The notes below the pieces were generated by a model. That model saw only the letters and a list, made by a program, of their open reading frames with translations. It ran no database searches and had not been told where the DNA came from. From Psychrobacter sp. P2G3 (GTDB lineage Bacteria; Pseudomonadota; Gammaproteobacteria; Pseudomonadales; Moraxellaceae): a stretch of 64,000 bases of DNA. Position 1 is the stretch's first letter. The number at the start of each line of letters is the position of its first letter. Location of the stretch: assembly GCF_001593285.1 (NCBI RefSeq), contig NZ_CP012529.1, positions 3,162,001 through 3,226,000 on the forward strand, read 5' to 3'. The translations under genes were made by a program, and so were the position numbers. This document shows, one piece after another, positions 28,068 to 36,942 of this stretch.

Positions 28068-28330
28068 GCTTTATTAACTCAGACTTTATTAAAAAGTGAC
28101 CGTTTTTAAAGATATGATTAAATGATTAGCGTTATTTAATCCCATTGTTTGATTGGTGCTGTTACTTAATGATAGCAGCACCTAAATAGTATTAGCCTGC
28201 TAAAAATTGGCTATTTTTTGAATTTTCGCCGTATTTCTATACTATTTTCAAAAAATAAAGTAGCAAATTTAATAATGCTCATTTATTTTTTGGATAGGTA
28301 TCATCTCAAAAATTTAGGTACAGACCCCCT

Positions 28331-29518
28331 ATGACTGACCAACTCAAGCGCGCTATTAGCGCTGCGAAAACCGCACAAACCGATGCTGAAAAGGCTGAAG
28401 CTACCAGTATAGCGAGCAGTAGTGCGGGTGATCAAAACTTCGATATGAGTGAGTCTTCTTATAAGACCAGTCACACCGCTGTCCGTAAGGCGCGGCGCTT
28501 TGCTATGCAAGGTCTATACGAATGGCTCGTTACAGATCGCCGCTTCGATATAGATGGTAAGCTTGGCTGGAAGGCCAATGCGCCGCATGATATCGCTGCT
28601 CGTACGCGCGCAACCAATGCTATGCATACGGTACATATTGGCTATTATCATGAAATGATGCGTGATATCCCAGAACAGATTGAAGCGCTAGATGCGCTTA
28701 TTAGTCAGCATCTCGATCGTGAAATCGATAAGCTCGATACCGTTGAGCATGCCATCTTACTTATCGGTGCTTATGAGCTACAGAATCGCCTAGAGATTCC
28801 TTATAAAGTAGTGCTTGATGAAGCAATGAAGCTAAATAATCACTTTGGTGCGACTGATGCCCATAAATTAATTAACGCCGTACTAGATAAAATGGCAGTT
28901 GAGCTACGCGACGTTGAAGTGCAAGCAGATATCAAAGCCAATCTACGCACCTCACAAAAAACGGCTGCTAAACCTGCAGTAAAAACTGATACGAATACAG
29001 ATAATAATGCCGATACACATGGTATTGAAGAAAAACCAACTGCTTCAAATAAGCCACGTATCAGTGCCAACAATGCCACTATCAAACGCACTAGCGTTAG
29101 TAAAGCCAGTGCAAACATTAGTGACTTTAAGGCGAGTAAAAAAGACGATGCTGAAAACACGGTTGAAAAAGAGAGCATTAAACCAGCTGTGACTGATAAC
29201 GTGAATGACGCTGCTGCTAGTACCGAAAGTGTCGTCAATGAAAAACCTGTAGAAGAAGACGTAGTTGCTAATTATGACAGCAACGAAAGCAACGAAAGCA
29301 ACGAAAGCAACGAAAGCAACGAAAGCAACGAAAGCAACGAAAGCAACGAAAGCAACGAAAGCAACGAAAGCAACGAAAGCAACGAAAGCAACGAAAGCAA
29401 CGACAATACTGCAGCAGATATTGGTCTAAGCGACTCTAATATGGTTAGTGTTGATGCAAAAGATACTGTACTAGATAGCACTGAACTAGACGTTACTGAT
29501 GCAAAAAGCCAAGATTAA
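28331..29518 (+). CDS. nusB: Transcription antitermination factor NusB with long acidic tail
   Basis: NusB with NusE (S10) binds BoxA RNA in rRNA antitermination complexes. The NusB fold covers about residues 40-200: [13 protein letters not shown], then [20 protein letters not shown] and [27 protein letters not shown] segments. Typical NusB has 140-160 residues; this one has 395. Extra are about 40 N-terminal residues and about 190 C-terminal residues rich in Asn, Asp, Ser, Lys and Thr. Residues 317-355 are 13 perfect Ser-Asn-Glu units from a 9-nt DNA repeat. The frame stays open to the stop just before thiL, so the tail is probably translated. Confidence 0.93.
   Translation: MTDQLKRAISAAKTAQTDAEKAEATSIASSSAGDQNFDMSESSYKTSHTAVRKARRFAMQGLYEWLVTDRRFDIDGKLGWKANAPHDIAARTRATNAMHTVHIGYYHEMMRDIPEQIEALDALISQHLDREIDKLDTVEHAILLIGAYELQNRLEIPYKVVLDEAMKLNNHFGATDAHKLINAVLDKMAVELRDVEVQADIKANLRTSQKTAAKPAVKTDTNTDNNADTHGIEEKPTASNKPRISANNATIKRTSVSKASANISDFKASKKDDAENTVEKESIKPAVTDNVNDAAASTESVVNEKPVEEDVVANYDSNESNESNESNESNESNESNESNESNESNESNESNESNESNDNTAADIGLSDSNMVSVDAKDTVLDSTELDVTDAKSQD
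29279..29395 (+). repeat. 13 perfect copies of the 9-nt repeat AGCAACGAA inside nusB
   Basis: The unit is in frame and encodes Ser-Asn-Glu; a fourteenth unit differs in one base (AGCAACGAC, 29396-29404). Because the unit is a multiple of three, slippage changes tail length without a frameshift. The perfect identity of all 13 copies points to recent expansion. Confidence 0.97.
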
Positions 29519-29520
29519 CC

Positions 29521-30576
29521 ATGAATGAATTTGAGCTGATTGAGCGTATATTCTCACAAATGCAAGCGGCACAGTCATCGCCTTATAATGTTGAAAAGGG
29601 CATTGGCGATGATGCTGCAGTAATGGCATTACCCGCAGGAGCACGCTTAGTTAGCTGTATAGATACCTTAGTTCAAGGTCGACATTTTAGTGCCGATTGG
29701 GATCAAGTTAACGAGCTGGCATTTGCCATTGGTTATAAAGCAGTGGCAGTCAATGTCTCAGATATTGCTGCTATGGGCGCGACACCGCATAGCATTCTAC
29801 TAGCATTGGCATTACCAGAACGATTAGCCAATCAGCAATGGCTTACTGAATTTGGCAAAGGCTTATTTCATGCTTGTCAATTATTCGGTGTCACCCTTAT
29901 TGGTGGTGATACCACGCGCAGCGATAATTTAATACTTAGTGTCAGCGCGCAAGGACTACTAGCCGCAGACACGCCAGCAGTCTACCGCTCAGGCGCGCAA
30001 GTCGGCGATAAAGTCTATGTATCAGGGTCACTTGGCGATGCCGCCTATGCCTTAAAGTATCCTGACAACGCTCAAGGCGTGGAGCTGGCGCATCGTCTGC
30101 ACATGCCGACCCCGCGTATTGCATTAGGTGCAGCATTAGCCAAAATTGGCGCCACCGCGATGATAGATATCTCTGATGGTTTTTATCAAGATCTTGGACA
30201 TATTTGTCAGCAGAGCAGCGTTAGTATGCGGATTAATCTAGAGCAGCTACCTACTAGCAAACCGTTAGCAAGCGTTGATTTATCTGAGCGCTTATTATGT
30301 CAGCTGGCTGGTGGTGATGATTACGAATTGGCCTTTACCCTACCTGCTCATATTGAGCCCCCTGTTAATAATAGCGGCAACACTCCAGTCACCTGTATTG
30401 GCGAGGTTATAGCAATGGTAGACAAGATAGACGCTGGCACAGATGCATCGACCAATCTATCTCCAAAAAAGCCACATCCAGAAATTTTCTATCAAAATCA
30501 GCCAGTAACACCGACTCATCCCGCACCATTCTCTACATGGCCCAATCTTACTGGTTACCAACATTTTGCAGGTTAA
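29521..30576 (+). CDS. thiL: Thiamine-monophosphate kinase
   Basis: ThiL phosphorylates thiamine monophosphate to the active diphosphate. The 351 residues show the PurM/AIR synthase-like ATP-binding fold: EKGIGDDAAV near the N-terminus, GGDTTRSDNLILSV in the middle, MIDISDGF and GGDDYELAFT in the second half, all family signatures. The ATG begins 2 nt after the nusB stop, with no strong ribosome-binding site, which suggests coupling to nusB translation. pgpA follows after 3 nt. Confidence 0.95.
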   Translation: MNEFELIERIFSQMQAAQSSPYNVEKGIGDDAAVMALPAGARLVSCIDTLVQGRHFSADWDQVNELAFAIGYKAVAVNVSDIAAMGATPHSILLALALPERLANQQWLTEFGKGLFHACQLFGVTLIGGDTTRSDNLILSVSAQGLLAADTPAVYRSGAQVGDKVYVSGSLGDAAYALKYPDNAQGVELAHRLHMPTPRIALGAALAKIGATAMIDISDGFYQDLGHICQQSSVSMRINLEQLPTSKPLASVDLSERLLCQLAGGDDYELAFTLPAHIEPPVNNSGNTPVTCIGEVIAMVDKIDAGTDASTNLSPKKPHPEIFYQNQPVTPTHPAPFSTWPNLTGYQHFAG

Positions 30577-30579
30577 TCC

Positions 30580-31161
30580 ATGACCGATCATGACCTATCT
30601 AAGCCTGATATCAGCAAAGCCAATGACTGCCCACCTCTACCAGCAAATGCTAGCATGCTTGATCGTGTGGTTTATTGGCTTGGTATTGGTTTAGGTAGTG
30701 GTCTACCCCGCCGTGCCCCTGGTACTTGGGGAACGGTTGGTGGATTAATCATCGCCATACCACTATTAAGCTTAGGGTTTGTCCCATTTTTGATTATTAC
30801 CATTTTATCCTGCATTATAGGTATTTGGATATGCGGTCGTACCTCTGAGCTGATGCAAGGTCATGATGATCCGCATATTGTTTGGGATGAATGGGCAGGT
30901 ATTTGGATTACCTTATTACCTTTCTCTTATATGGGTCTCACGGCAGCAAACTTTTGGCAGGATATATCGCAAAGTTTATCTATCATCGCCCTTATCGTCG
31001 CATTTGTGCTTTTCCGTTTTTTTGATATTATTAAGCCTCCACCGATTGGTTGGGCAGATAAGAAGGTCGCAGGCGGTCTTGGTATTATGCTTGATGACAT
31101 CATCGCTGGTATTATGGCCGCTGTCGTATGGATATTTGTTATGCTCGGCATGTTAGCGTAG
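30580..31161 (+). CDS. pgpA: Phosphatidylglycerophosphatase A
   Basis: PgpA dephosphorylates phosphatidylglycerol phosphate to phosphatidylglycerol at the inner membrane. The 193 residues contain GLGSGLPRRAPGTWGTVGGL, then DPHIVWDEWAGIWI with the acidic catalytic cluster, and FDIIKPPPIGWADKKVAGGLGIMLDD. About four hydrophobic segments are present. It completes the nusB-thiL-pgpA unit. Its product feeds the cardiolipin synthase encoded at the start of the window. Confidence 0.95.
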   Translation: MTDHDLSKPDISKANDCPPLPANASMLDRVVYWLGIGLGSGLPRRAPGTWGTVGGLIIAIPLLSLGFVPFLIITILSCIIGIWICGRTSELMQGHDDPHIVWDEWAGIWITLLPFSYMGLTAANFWQDISQSLSIIALIVAFVLFRFFDIIKPPPIGWADKKVAGGLGIMLDDIIAGIMAAVVWIFVMLGMLA

Positions 31162-31275
31162 ATAGTTGCTGTTTAGAATAATAATGTTACAGACTACCTC
31201 ATCATACTAAACTCGACGATAACAAAGCTCCATAATATTCACTTAAATGAATATGTATTTTCCCGACATTTGCGT

Positions 31276-31281
31276 TATAAT
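31276..31281 (+). promoter_or_regulatory. Possible -10 box of glmU
   Basis: TATAAT, 37 nt before the chosen glmU ATG; the -35 region is poor. A short inverted repeat, TATTCA..TGAATA, lies just upstream (about 31235-31254). The frame's earlier start would place this box inside the coding region, another reason to prefer the downstream ATG. Confidence 0.4.
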
Positions 31282-31317
31282 ATCCTTATATTTTGTTACA
31301 CCTACTATAGAGTAATT

Positions 31318-32700
31318 ATGACAAATTCCCTTTCTGTAATTATCCTTGCTGCCGGAAAAGGCACGCGCATGCAGTCTGCAAAGCCAAAAGTCTTACAGAC
31401 ATTGGCAGGCAAACCTTTACTTGGTCATGTTCTAGATACTTGCGATGAATTAACCGTAGCCAAGACTATCGTCGTATATGGCTTTGGTGGCGATCAAGTA
31501 CAAACTGCGATGGATGATAAGTATGCGCACCTACCAATTACGTGGGTCGCACAGACTGAACAGTTAGGAACTGGCCATGCCGTTAAGGTTGCTTTAGAGC
31601 AACTACCAAAAGACGGTCAAAGCCTTATTTTATATGGTGATGTACCATTAGTAAGCTGCCAGACCTTGGCGACATTACAAGCGGCCAATACTGCCGGTAT
31701 GTCTATGCTGACATTAACCGTAGATAACCCATTTGGGCTTGGTCGTATCAAGCGTAATGCATCAGGAAACATCGAAGCTATTGTCGAGCAAAAAGATGCC
31801 AATACAGATGAACAAAGTATCCAAGAAATCAATAGTGGAATTTACTGCGTTGATAACGCATTGTTGCATAAATATTTGCCTGAACTGTCAAACGACAATG
31901 CACAACAAGAATATTATCTGACTGATATTGTCAAAATGGCAGTCGCTGATGGCGTTACGATTGCTGCCATTGAGCCTGAGCATACGTTTGAGATTGAAGG
32001 CGTCAATAACCGTCAACAGCTTGCCAGCTTAGAGCGCACATGGCAGAACAAGCTAGTAGCTGACTTGCAAGAAGCTGGTGTACAGTTTGCCGACCCTACT
32101 CGTGTCGACATCCGTGGTACATTGACAGCAGGTCAGGACGTATTCGTCGATGTTGGTGTGGTATTCGAGGGTAATTGTACATTAGGTGACAATGTCTATA
32201 TCGAAGCCGGCTGTATCATCAAAAACGCGCAAATTGGTAATGCTTGCCATCTTAAACCTTATTGCGTCATTGATCGTGCTGAAGTCGGTGCTGGCGTTGA
32301 CATTGGGCCTTTTGCAAACTTGCGTCCTGAAACAGTATTGTCCGATAACAGTAAAGTGGGTAATTTCGTAGAAATCAAAAAATCAACGATTGGTCATGGC
32401 AGTAAAATTAATCATCTCAGCTATGTTGGTGATGCAACCGTAGGCGCTGACGTTAATGTCGGTGCTGGTGTTATTACTTGTAATTACGATGGCGTCAATA
32501 AATCGCAAACCATCATTAAAGATAATGCTTTTATAGGCTCGAATGCTAGTTTAGTGGCACCAGTAACGATCGGTGATACTGCTACTATTGCTGCTGGTTC
32601 TGTGATTACCAATGATGTTGATAGTAATGCTCTAGGCTTAGGCCGTGCTCGTCAGGTTCAAAAGGCTGACTTCCAACGTCCGACTAAAAAGTCAAAATAG
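31318..32700 (+). CDS. glmU: Bifunctional UDP-GlcNAc pyrophosphorylase / GlcN-1-P acetyltransferase
   Basis: GlmU acetylates glucosamine-1-phosphate and couples it to UTP, giving UDP-GlcNAc for peptidoglycan and LPS. The N-terminal uridylyltransferase half begins LAAGKGTRMQSAKPKVL. The C-terminal half is a left-handed beta-helix of hexapeptide repeats with KPYCVIDRAEVGAGVDIGPF and GVITCNYDG. The frame extends to 31270, but the ATG at 31318 gives the usual N-terminus and 460 residues. glmS follows 175 nt downstream, so two UDP-GlcNAc enzymes are clustered. Confidence 0.96.
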   Translation: MTNSLSVIILAAGKGTRMQSAKPKVLQTLAGKPLLGHVLDTCDELTVAKTIVVYGFGGDQVQTAMDDKYAHLPITWVAQTEQLGTGHAVKVALEQLPKDGQSLILYGDVPLVSCQTLATLQAANTAGMSMLTLTVDNPFGLGRIKRNASGNIEAIVEQKDANTDEQSIQEINSGIYCVDNALLHKYLPELSNDNAQQEYYLTDIVKMAVADGVTIAAIEPEHTFEIEGVNNRQQLASLERTWQNKLVADLQEAGVQFADPTRVDIRGTLTAGQDVFVDVGVVFEGNCTLGDNVYIEAGCIIKNAQIGNACHLKPYCVIDRAEVGAGVDIGPFANLRPETVLSDNSKVGNFVEIKKSTIGHGSKINHLSYVGDATVGADVNVGAGVITCNYDGVNKSQTIIKDNAFIGSNASLVAPVTIGDTATIAAGSVITNDVDSNALGLGRARQVQKADFQRPTKKSK

Positions 32701-32875
32701 TTAAGCTACTGACAGCAATGTTTGGGCAAACTTAGGCAGCGCGGCAATTTTTGTGGTGCTGCTTACTAATTTTAGGGCGTATTGATAAACCAACATCTAA
32801 ATCAATATTGTCACCCTTATTACTTATTAATTTAATTTACCTAATATCATCATACATCTAAATTAAGGAATAGCT

Positions 32876-34720
32876 ATGTGCGGAATTGTAGGCGCAGTTG
32901 CTGAGCGTAATATCGCTAATATTTTACTTGAAGGTCTCAAACGTCTGGAATATAGAGGTTATGATTCCGCTGGTCTGACTGTCATTCGTAACGGTGAATT
33001 ACATCGCGAACGTCAAGTCGGCAAAGTATTGGCATTGGTCAATGCGGTCGCTGATGATCCAGCAAATTTTGACGGTCATATCGGTATTGCACATACGCGC
33101 TGGGCGACTCATGGTGAGCCTGCTCAACGTAATGCTCACCCGCATGTCTCAGGTAAAATCGCGGTAGTCCACAACGGTATCGTCGAAAACTATGCTGAGC
33201 TAAAAGAAGACTTGATCGCCAAAGGCTATGTGTTTACTTCTCAAACAGATACTGAAGTAGTCGCCCATCTAGTTAATGATATCTATCAAGAGACGTCTGA
33301 CTTACTAGAAGCCGTTCGCGCTGTTATTCCACTATTACATGGCGCATTCGCTCTTGGTATTGTTCATGTCGATAGCCCAGAAGAGCTGATCGCAGTACGC
33401 TTGGGCTCTCCTTTAGTGATTGGCGTAGGTATCGGTGAAAACTTTATTGCTTCAGATCAGTTGGCGCTATTACCAGTTACCAACCGCTTTATGTATCTAG
33501 AAGAAGGCGATATTGCCAACATTACTCGTGATAGTATTCGTGTTTATGCAGACGGCGTAGAAGTCAGTCGCAAAATTCATGAGATAGATGCCAAGCAGCA
33601 TAATGCGGATAAAGGCGAATTTAAGCATTATATGCTTAAAGAAATCTATGAGCAGCCAGATGCGGTTGCCCGTACGGTTGAGATGGCGGTAGATAACGGT
33701 GAAACAACTAAGCTACGTGATGACTTTTTACAGCGTCATGAAACAAAGCTCGCTGGTATTCAACACATCCAAGTACTCGCTTGTGGTACCAGCTATCACG
33801 CGGGTATGGTTGCAAAATATTGGTTTGAGAATTTAACACGTCTGCCATGCTCGGTCGAAATTGCTAGTGAGTTCCGCTATCGTAATCCTGTAGTCGTTGA
33901 TAACTCGCTAGTCGTCTGTATCTCACAATCTGGCGAAACCGCTGATACCTTATCGGCGCTACGCGAGATCCAAAAGCATAGTCCAACAGGTTTAGTGAGC
34001 TTAGCACTATGTAACGTGCCAACGTCATCGCTAGTACGTGAAACTGATATTTTCTTGCCGACGCTTGCAGGGCCTGAAATTGGTGTTGCTTCTACCAAAG
34101 CCTTCACTACCCAGCTCGTAGCACTAGTACTACTATTATTGAAGATTGGGGTCGTACAAAATCGTATCGATAATGAGCGTTTATCATCGCTGCTAGAAAA
34201 CTTGCATAAGCTACCTGGTCAGCTTCATGCCAGCTTAAAGCTTGATGCGCCTATTAAAATAATGAGTGAAAGCTTTGAAGAGAAAAAGAGCTGTTTGTTC
34301 TTGGGTCGTGGTTTGCAGTTCCCAATTGCCTTGGAAGGGGCGCTTAAGCTGAAAGAAATCTCTTATATCCATGCAGAAGGTTACGCAGCAGGCGAGCTTA
34401 AGCACGGTCCATTGGCATTGGTAGATAAAGACATGCCAATCGTCGTACTTGCACCGAAAGACAGTATGTTTGATAAGCTCAAAGCCAACATGCAAGAGGT
34501 ACATGCGCGCCACGGTGAGCTGTTTGTATTCGCCAGTGAAGCCAGCCAAATGGTTGCAGAAGATAGATTACACGTGGTCTATGTACCGGATGTCTGCGAG
34601 ATACTAGCGCCGATCGTTTATAGTGTTCCTGTGCAGCTGTTGTCGTATCATGTAGCTGTTATGCGTGGCACCGACGTCGATCAGCCACGTAACTTGGCAA
34701 AATCGGTTACTGTTGAGTAG
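32876..34720 (+). CDS. glmS: Glutamine--fructose-6-phosphate aminotransferase
   Basis: GlmS makes glucosamine-6-phosphate from fructose-6-phosphate and glutamine, the entry step to UDP-GlcNAc. The N-terminal MCGIVGAVAERN supplies Cys2, the class II amidotransferase nucleophile, with RWATHGEPAQRNAHPH and the HNGIVENY loop. Two SIS domains follow, with ACGTSYHAG, SQSGETADTL and the C-terminal KSVTVE tail. Length 614 is normal. The start has AAGGA upstream. No GlmY/GlmZ-like leader structure was recognised. A strong terminator ends the unit. Confidence 0.97.
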   Translation: MCGIVGAVAERNIANILLEGLKRLEYRGYDSAGLTVIRNGELHRERQVGKVLALVNAVADDPANFDGHIGIAHTRWATHGEPAQRNAHPHVSGKIAVVHNGIVENYAELKEDLIAKGYVFTSQTDTEVVAHLVNDIYQETSDLLEAVRAVIPLLHGAFALGIVHVDSPEELIAVRLGSPLVIGVGIGENFIASDQLALLPVTNRFMYLEEGDIANITRDSIRVYADGVEVSRKIHEIDAKQHNADKGEFKHYMLKEIYEQPDAVARTVEMAVDNGETTKLRDDFLQRHETKLAGIQHIQVLACGTSYHAGMVAKYWFENLTRLPCSVEIASEFRYRNPVVVDNSLVVCISQSGETADTLSALREIQKHSPTGLVSLALCNVPTSSLVRETDIFLPTLAGPEIGVASTKAFTTQLVALVLLLLKIGVVQNRIDNERLSSLLENLHKLPGQLHASLKLDAPIKIMSESFEEKKSCLFLGRGLQFPIALEGALKLKEISYIHAEGYAAGELKHGPLALVDKDMPIVVLAPKDSMFDKLKANMQEVHARHGELFVFASEASQMVAEDRLHVVYVPDVCEILAPIVYSVPVQLLSYHVAVMRGTDVDQPRNLAKSVTVE

Positions 34721-34793
34721 GTTTATCGTTCACTAAAAAGCATATTGTAGGCGAGTAATAAAGTATCATACTGAGTAATTACCTATCATACTG

Positions 34794-34839
34794 AATCCTC
34801 CGCCACCTTACATAAACTAGATGGCGGAGGATTTTTTTT
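34794..34839 (+). terminator. Terminator after glmS
   Basis: The perfect 12-bp arms AATCCTCCGCCA and TGGCGGAGGATT enclose a 16-nt loop and are followed by a run of T. The following 336 nt (34840-35175) hold no recognisable feature. Confidence 0.88.
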
Positions 34840-35175
34840 GAATAAAAAAAATGGAAAACCTCAATAATTTGGGGATACTTCAATATAACCATTATATTAA
34901 GCTGGCAAGCACATTGAAAAAGATTAAAATACTAACGTCTAAATCCATTTACCATAACGTCTCTTATGGAAATAAGAAGCTGTCTTTGAGAGTGTATTTA
35001 CGATCGTCAAACTTACTTACATATGGTTGATTCTAATCACTACTCATTGGTGTACCGCGTATTTTCTCTGAATCACAGTCCAAATTTATTATGGCACTAC
35101 AGATGCGATAAAAAGGATATGTATAAAAGATAGTAGATATATAATGACAGTATTTAAAGTAATAGTATCTAAAGT

Positions 35176-35949
35176 ATGGGCACTGAAAACATGGATATCG
35201 AAAGCGATACCGCTAACCAAATAGAAATTATCTATGAAGATGAGTTTCTGGTGGCGATTAATAAAGAAGCTGGTCTATTAGTGCATCGTAGTTGGCTGGA
35301 TAAAGGCGAGACGCGCTTTGCCTTGCAACTCACCCGTGATGCGGTAGGTTGCCATGTATTTCCGGTGCATAGATTAGACAAGCCTACCTCAGGCGTGTTG
35401 TTGTTTGCCAAGAGCTCAGCTGTGGCGCGCAGTCTTACCGAGGCTTTTACTGAACACAAAGTTACCAAGCAATATCTAGCCGTGGTGCGCGGCTTTATGC
35501 CAGAGCAGGGCACCGTTGACTATGCGTTGAGCTTTAAGCCCGATGCCATCGCTGATAAGTTTGCCAACTTGGACAAACCCGCTCAAGAGGCGGTGACCCA
35601 TTGGCGACGTTTGGCACAAGTTGAACTGCCATTTGCTGTGTCAAAAAAGCATGACACTAGCCGCTATAGTCTAATGCGCTTAACACCCGAGACCGGGCGC
35701 AAGCATCAGCTGCGTCGGCACATGAGACATTTATTCCATCACATAGTGGGTGATACCAGCCACGGCGACGGACGGCACAATCGATTTTTTCGTAGTCAAT
35801 ATGGTTGCACGCGCATGCTACTGCATGCCCAGAGTTTAGCGCTTAGTCATCCTGTTACTGGTGAGCCCTTGTTGCTAAAAGCAGAATTGGATGAGCAATG
35901 GATGAACATTTTAAAAGAATTTTCTTGGGTAGAGAGTGCTGAGGTTTAA
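35176..35949 (+). CDS. truC: tRNA pseudouridine(65) synthase TruC
   Basis: An RluA-family pseudouridine synthase, most like TruC, which modifies U65 of some tRNAs. VNKEAGLLVHRSW-like and FPVHRLDKPTSGVLLFAKS segments are typical, the latter holding the catalytic Asp in HRLD. PETGRKHQLRRHMRH and GDTSHGDGRHNRF complete the pattern. The 257-residue length is normal. The start is uncertain: no clear ribosome-binding site precedes the ATG at 35176 or the next one at 35191. Monocistronic, with a 477-nt gene-free stretch downstream. Confidence 0.9.
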   Translation: MGTENMDIESDTANQIEIIYEDEFLVAINKEAGLLVHRSWLDKGETRFALQLTRDAVGCHVFPVHRLDKPTSGVLLFAKSSAVARSLTEAFTEHKVTKQYLAVVRGFMPEQGTVDYALSFKPDAIADKFANLDKPAQEAVTHWRRLAQVELPFAVSKKHDTSRYSLMRLTPETGRKHQLRRHMRHLFHHIVGDTSHGDGRHNRFFRSQYGCTRMLLHAQSLALSHPVTGEPLLLKAELDEQWMNILKEFSWVESAEV

Positions 35950-36359
35950 GCAGTGTTAGGTTTAGGGTTGATCTTGGAGAGTTATATCAAAGCAGTCGAA
36001 ATACTGGATTTACAGTGGTTAGCAAGTTTTAAAATAAGAAAGACTGCAAATACTGGCGCTATTGTTGAGGGTTTGAGTCCCTAGTGAGGACTTGAAAGCT
36101 TGGTTGTACGCTACGTAATTCAATGCATTGACCTACTGAAATAGCGATAGTGTACTTTGTGGTGTACATGCATCGAGATTTTTAAATATCAATTGAGAAG
36201 TTTGCGTGCCTTTGATAATAGTTATTTGGTCGCGCCGACATTTGCACTAAAGAATTAATATGTCGCTTTCAATGTATGGCGCTTCTGTCATAGAATGCAT
36301 GAAATACAGCCAGCTTTTAGCTTGCTACAAACATTGTCCAATAGGTAAATTGATTACTC

Positions 36360-36403
36360 ACTCAAAGAGTTAGCTAAAAAACATCATAGCTGTCTCTTTG
36401 AGT
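36360..36403 (+). promoter_or_regulatory. Leader hairpin before the small secreted protein
   Basis: Perfect 10-bp arms ACTCAAAGAG and CTCTTTGAGT, with an inner AGCT/AGCT pairing, followed by TTATTTT. It ends 23 nt before the ATG at 36427. It could be a terminator of an unseen upstream transcript, an attenuator, or an RNA-stabilising 5' stem. The rest of the 35950-36426 gap shows no gene. Confidence 0.5.
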
Positions 36404-36426
36404 TTATTTTAAACAAGGAAATTAAG

Positions 36427-36774
36427 ATGCAAGTAAAAATAGGTTTGTTATTAGCTGCTGTGTTGGCGTCAGGGTCAAGCTTTGCTGCTGATTCCTATAA
36501 GGTTTCTACTTCTGTATTTAAAGATGGTGAGTTAATTGCTTCACCTGTGATGCTTGTAAATGCTGAGGAGATGGCATCAATCGCTGTTGACACTGAGTTT
36601 CAGTATAACCTGATAGTAAAGCCATATAATGAGCATACTGCTAAAGTCATTACGGCTCTTAAAGTTGGTGACGAGCTTACTGAACAAGAAACGACCGTCG
36701 CTTATGATAAGGAAGCTACAGTTGATAATGGTAAAGACAAACTTACTCTACTAGTTCGTAAGATTGCTAGTTAA
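36427..36774 (+). CDS. Small secreted protein of unknown function
   Basis: A 115-residue protein with a clear Sec signal peptide (MQVKIGLLLAAVLASGSSFA, cut after AFA-like FAA). The mature part of about 95 residues is acidic and looks beta-rich, with a segment DGELIASPVMLVNAEE that recalls short periplasmic beta-sandwich proteins. No family is recognised and it has no cysteines. AAGGAA lies seven bases before the ATG. It is a single gene with a strong hairpin in its leader. Confidence 0.7.
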   Translation: MQVKIGLLLAAVLASGSSFAADSYKVSTSVFKDGELIASPVMLVNAEEMASIAVDTEFQYNLIVKPYNEHTAKVITALKVGDELTEQETTVAYDKEATVDNGKDKLTLLVRKIAS

Positions 36775-36942
36775 GGTATACCCCAAGGGAACCAGTCTGA
36801 TATGCCTGTAGGTACATTTATAGACTACTCAAAGTAGACCGTTGTCATGGAACTACTTATATTAGACTAGGCACGATTTTCGGTACTAAGCAATACAATT
36901 CCGTTCGTGAACTTTGCATCTTGAATACATCGATATAAATAC

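Noticed and set aside
28155..28182. GGTGCTG..CAGCACC inverted repeat between ribH and nusB as a terminator or FMN riboswitch part.
   Set aside because: No T-tract follows, and none of the conserved FMN riboswitch core was seen. Kept only as a remark under ribH.
29279..29404. Nine-base repeats considered as a CRISPR or minisatellite outside genes.
   Set aside because: No spacers, and the array is wholly inside nusB in frame.
29272..29481. Antisense frame of repeated Leu-Leu-Ser across the nusB repeat.
   Set aside because: A by-product of the 9-nt repeat, which is open in several frames.
34851..35030. A 59-codon open frame (starting MENLNNLGIL) in the gap after glmS.
   Set aside because: No ribosome-binding site, begins in an A-run just after a terminator, and the composition looks like random AT-rich DNA.
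36060..36085. tRNA-like T-arm sequence GGGTTTGAGTCCC in the truC downstream gap, suggesting a tRNA fragment or attachment site.
   Set aside because: The B-box match is imperfect, no acceptor or anticodon arm accompanies it, and no integrase or duplicated tRNA end is in the window.
36258..36373. A 37-codon open frame upstream of the small secreted protein.
   Set aside because: No credible ribosome-binding site, and its end runs into the leader hairpin.
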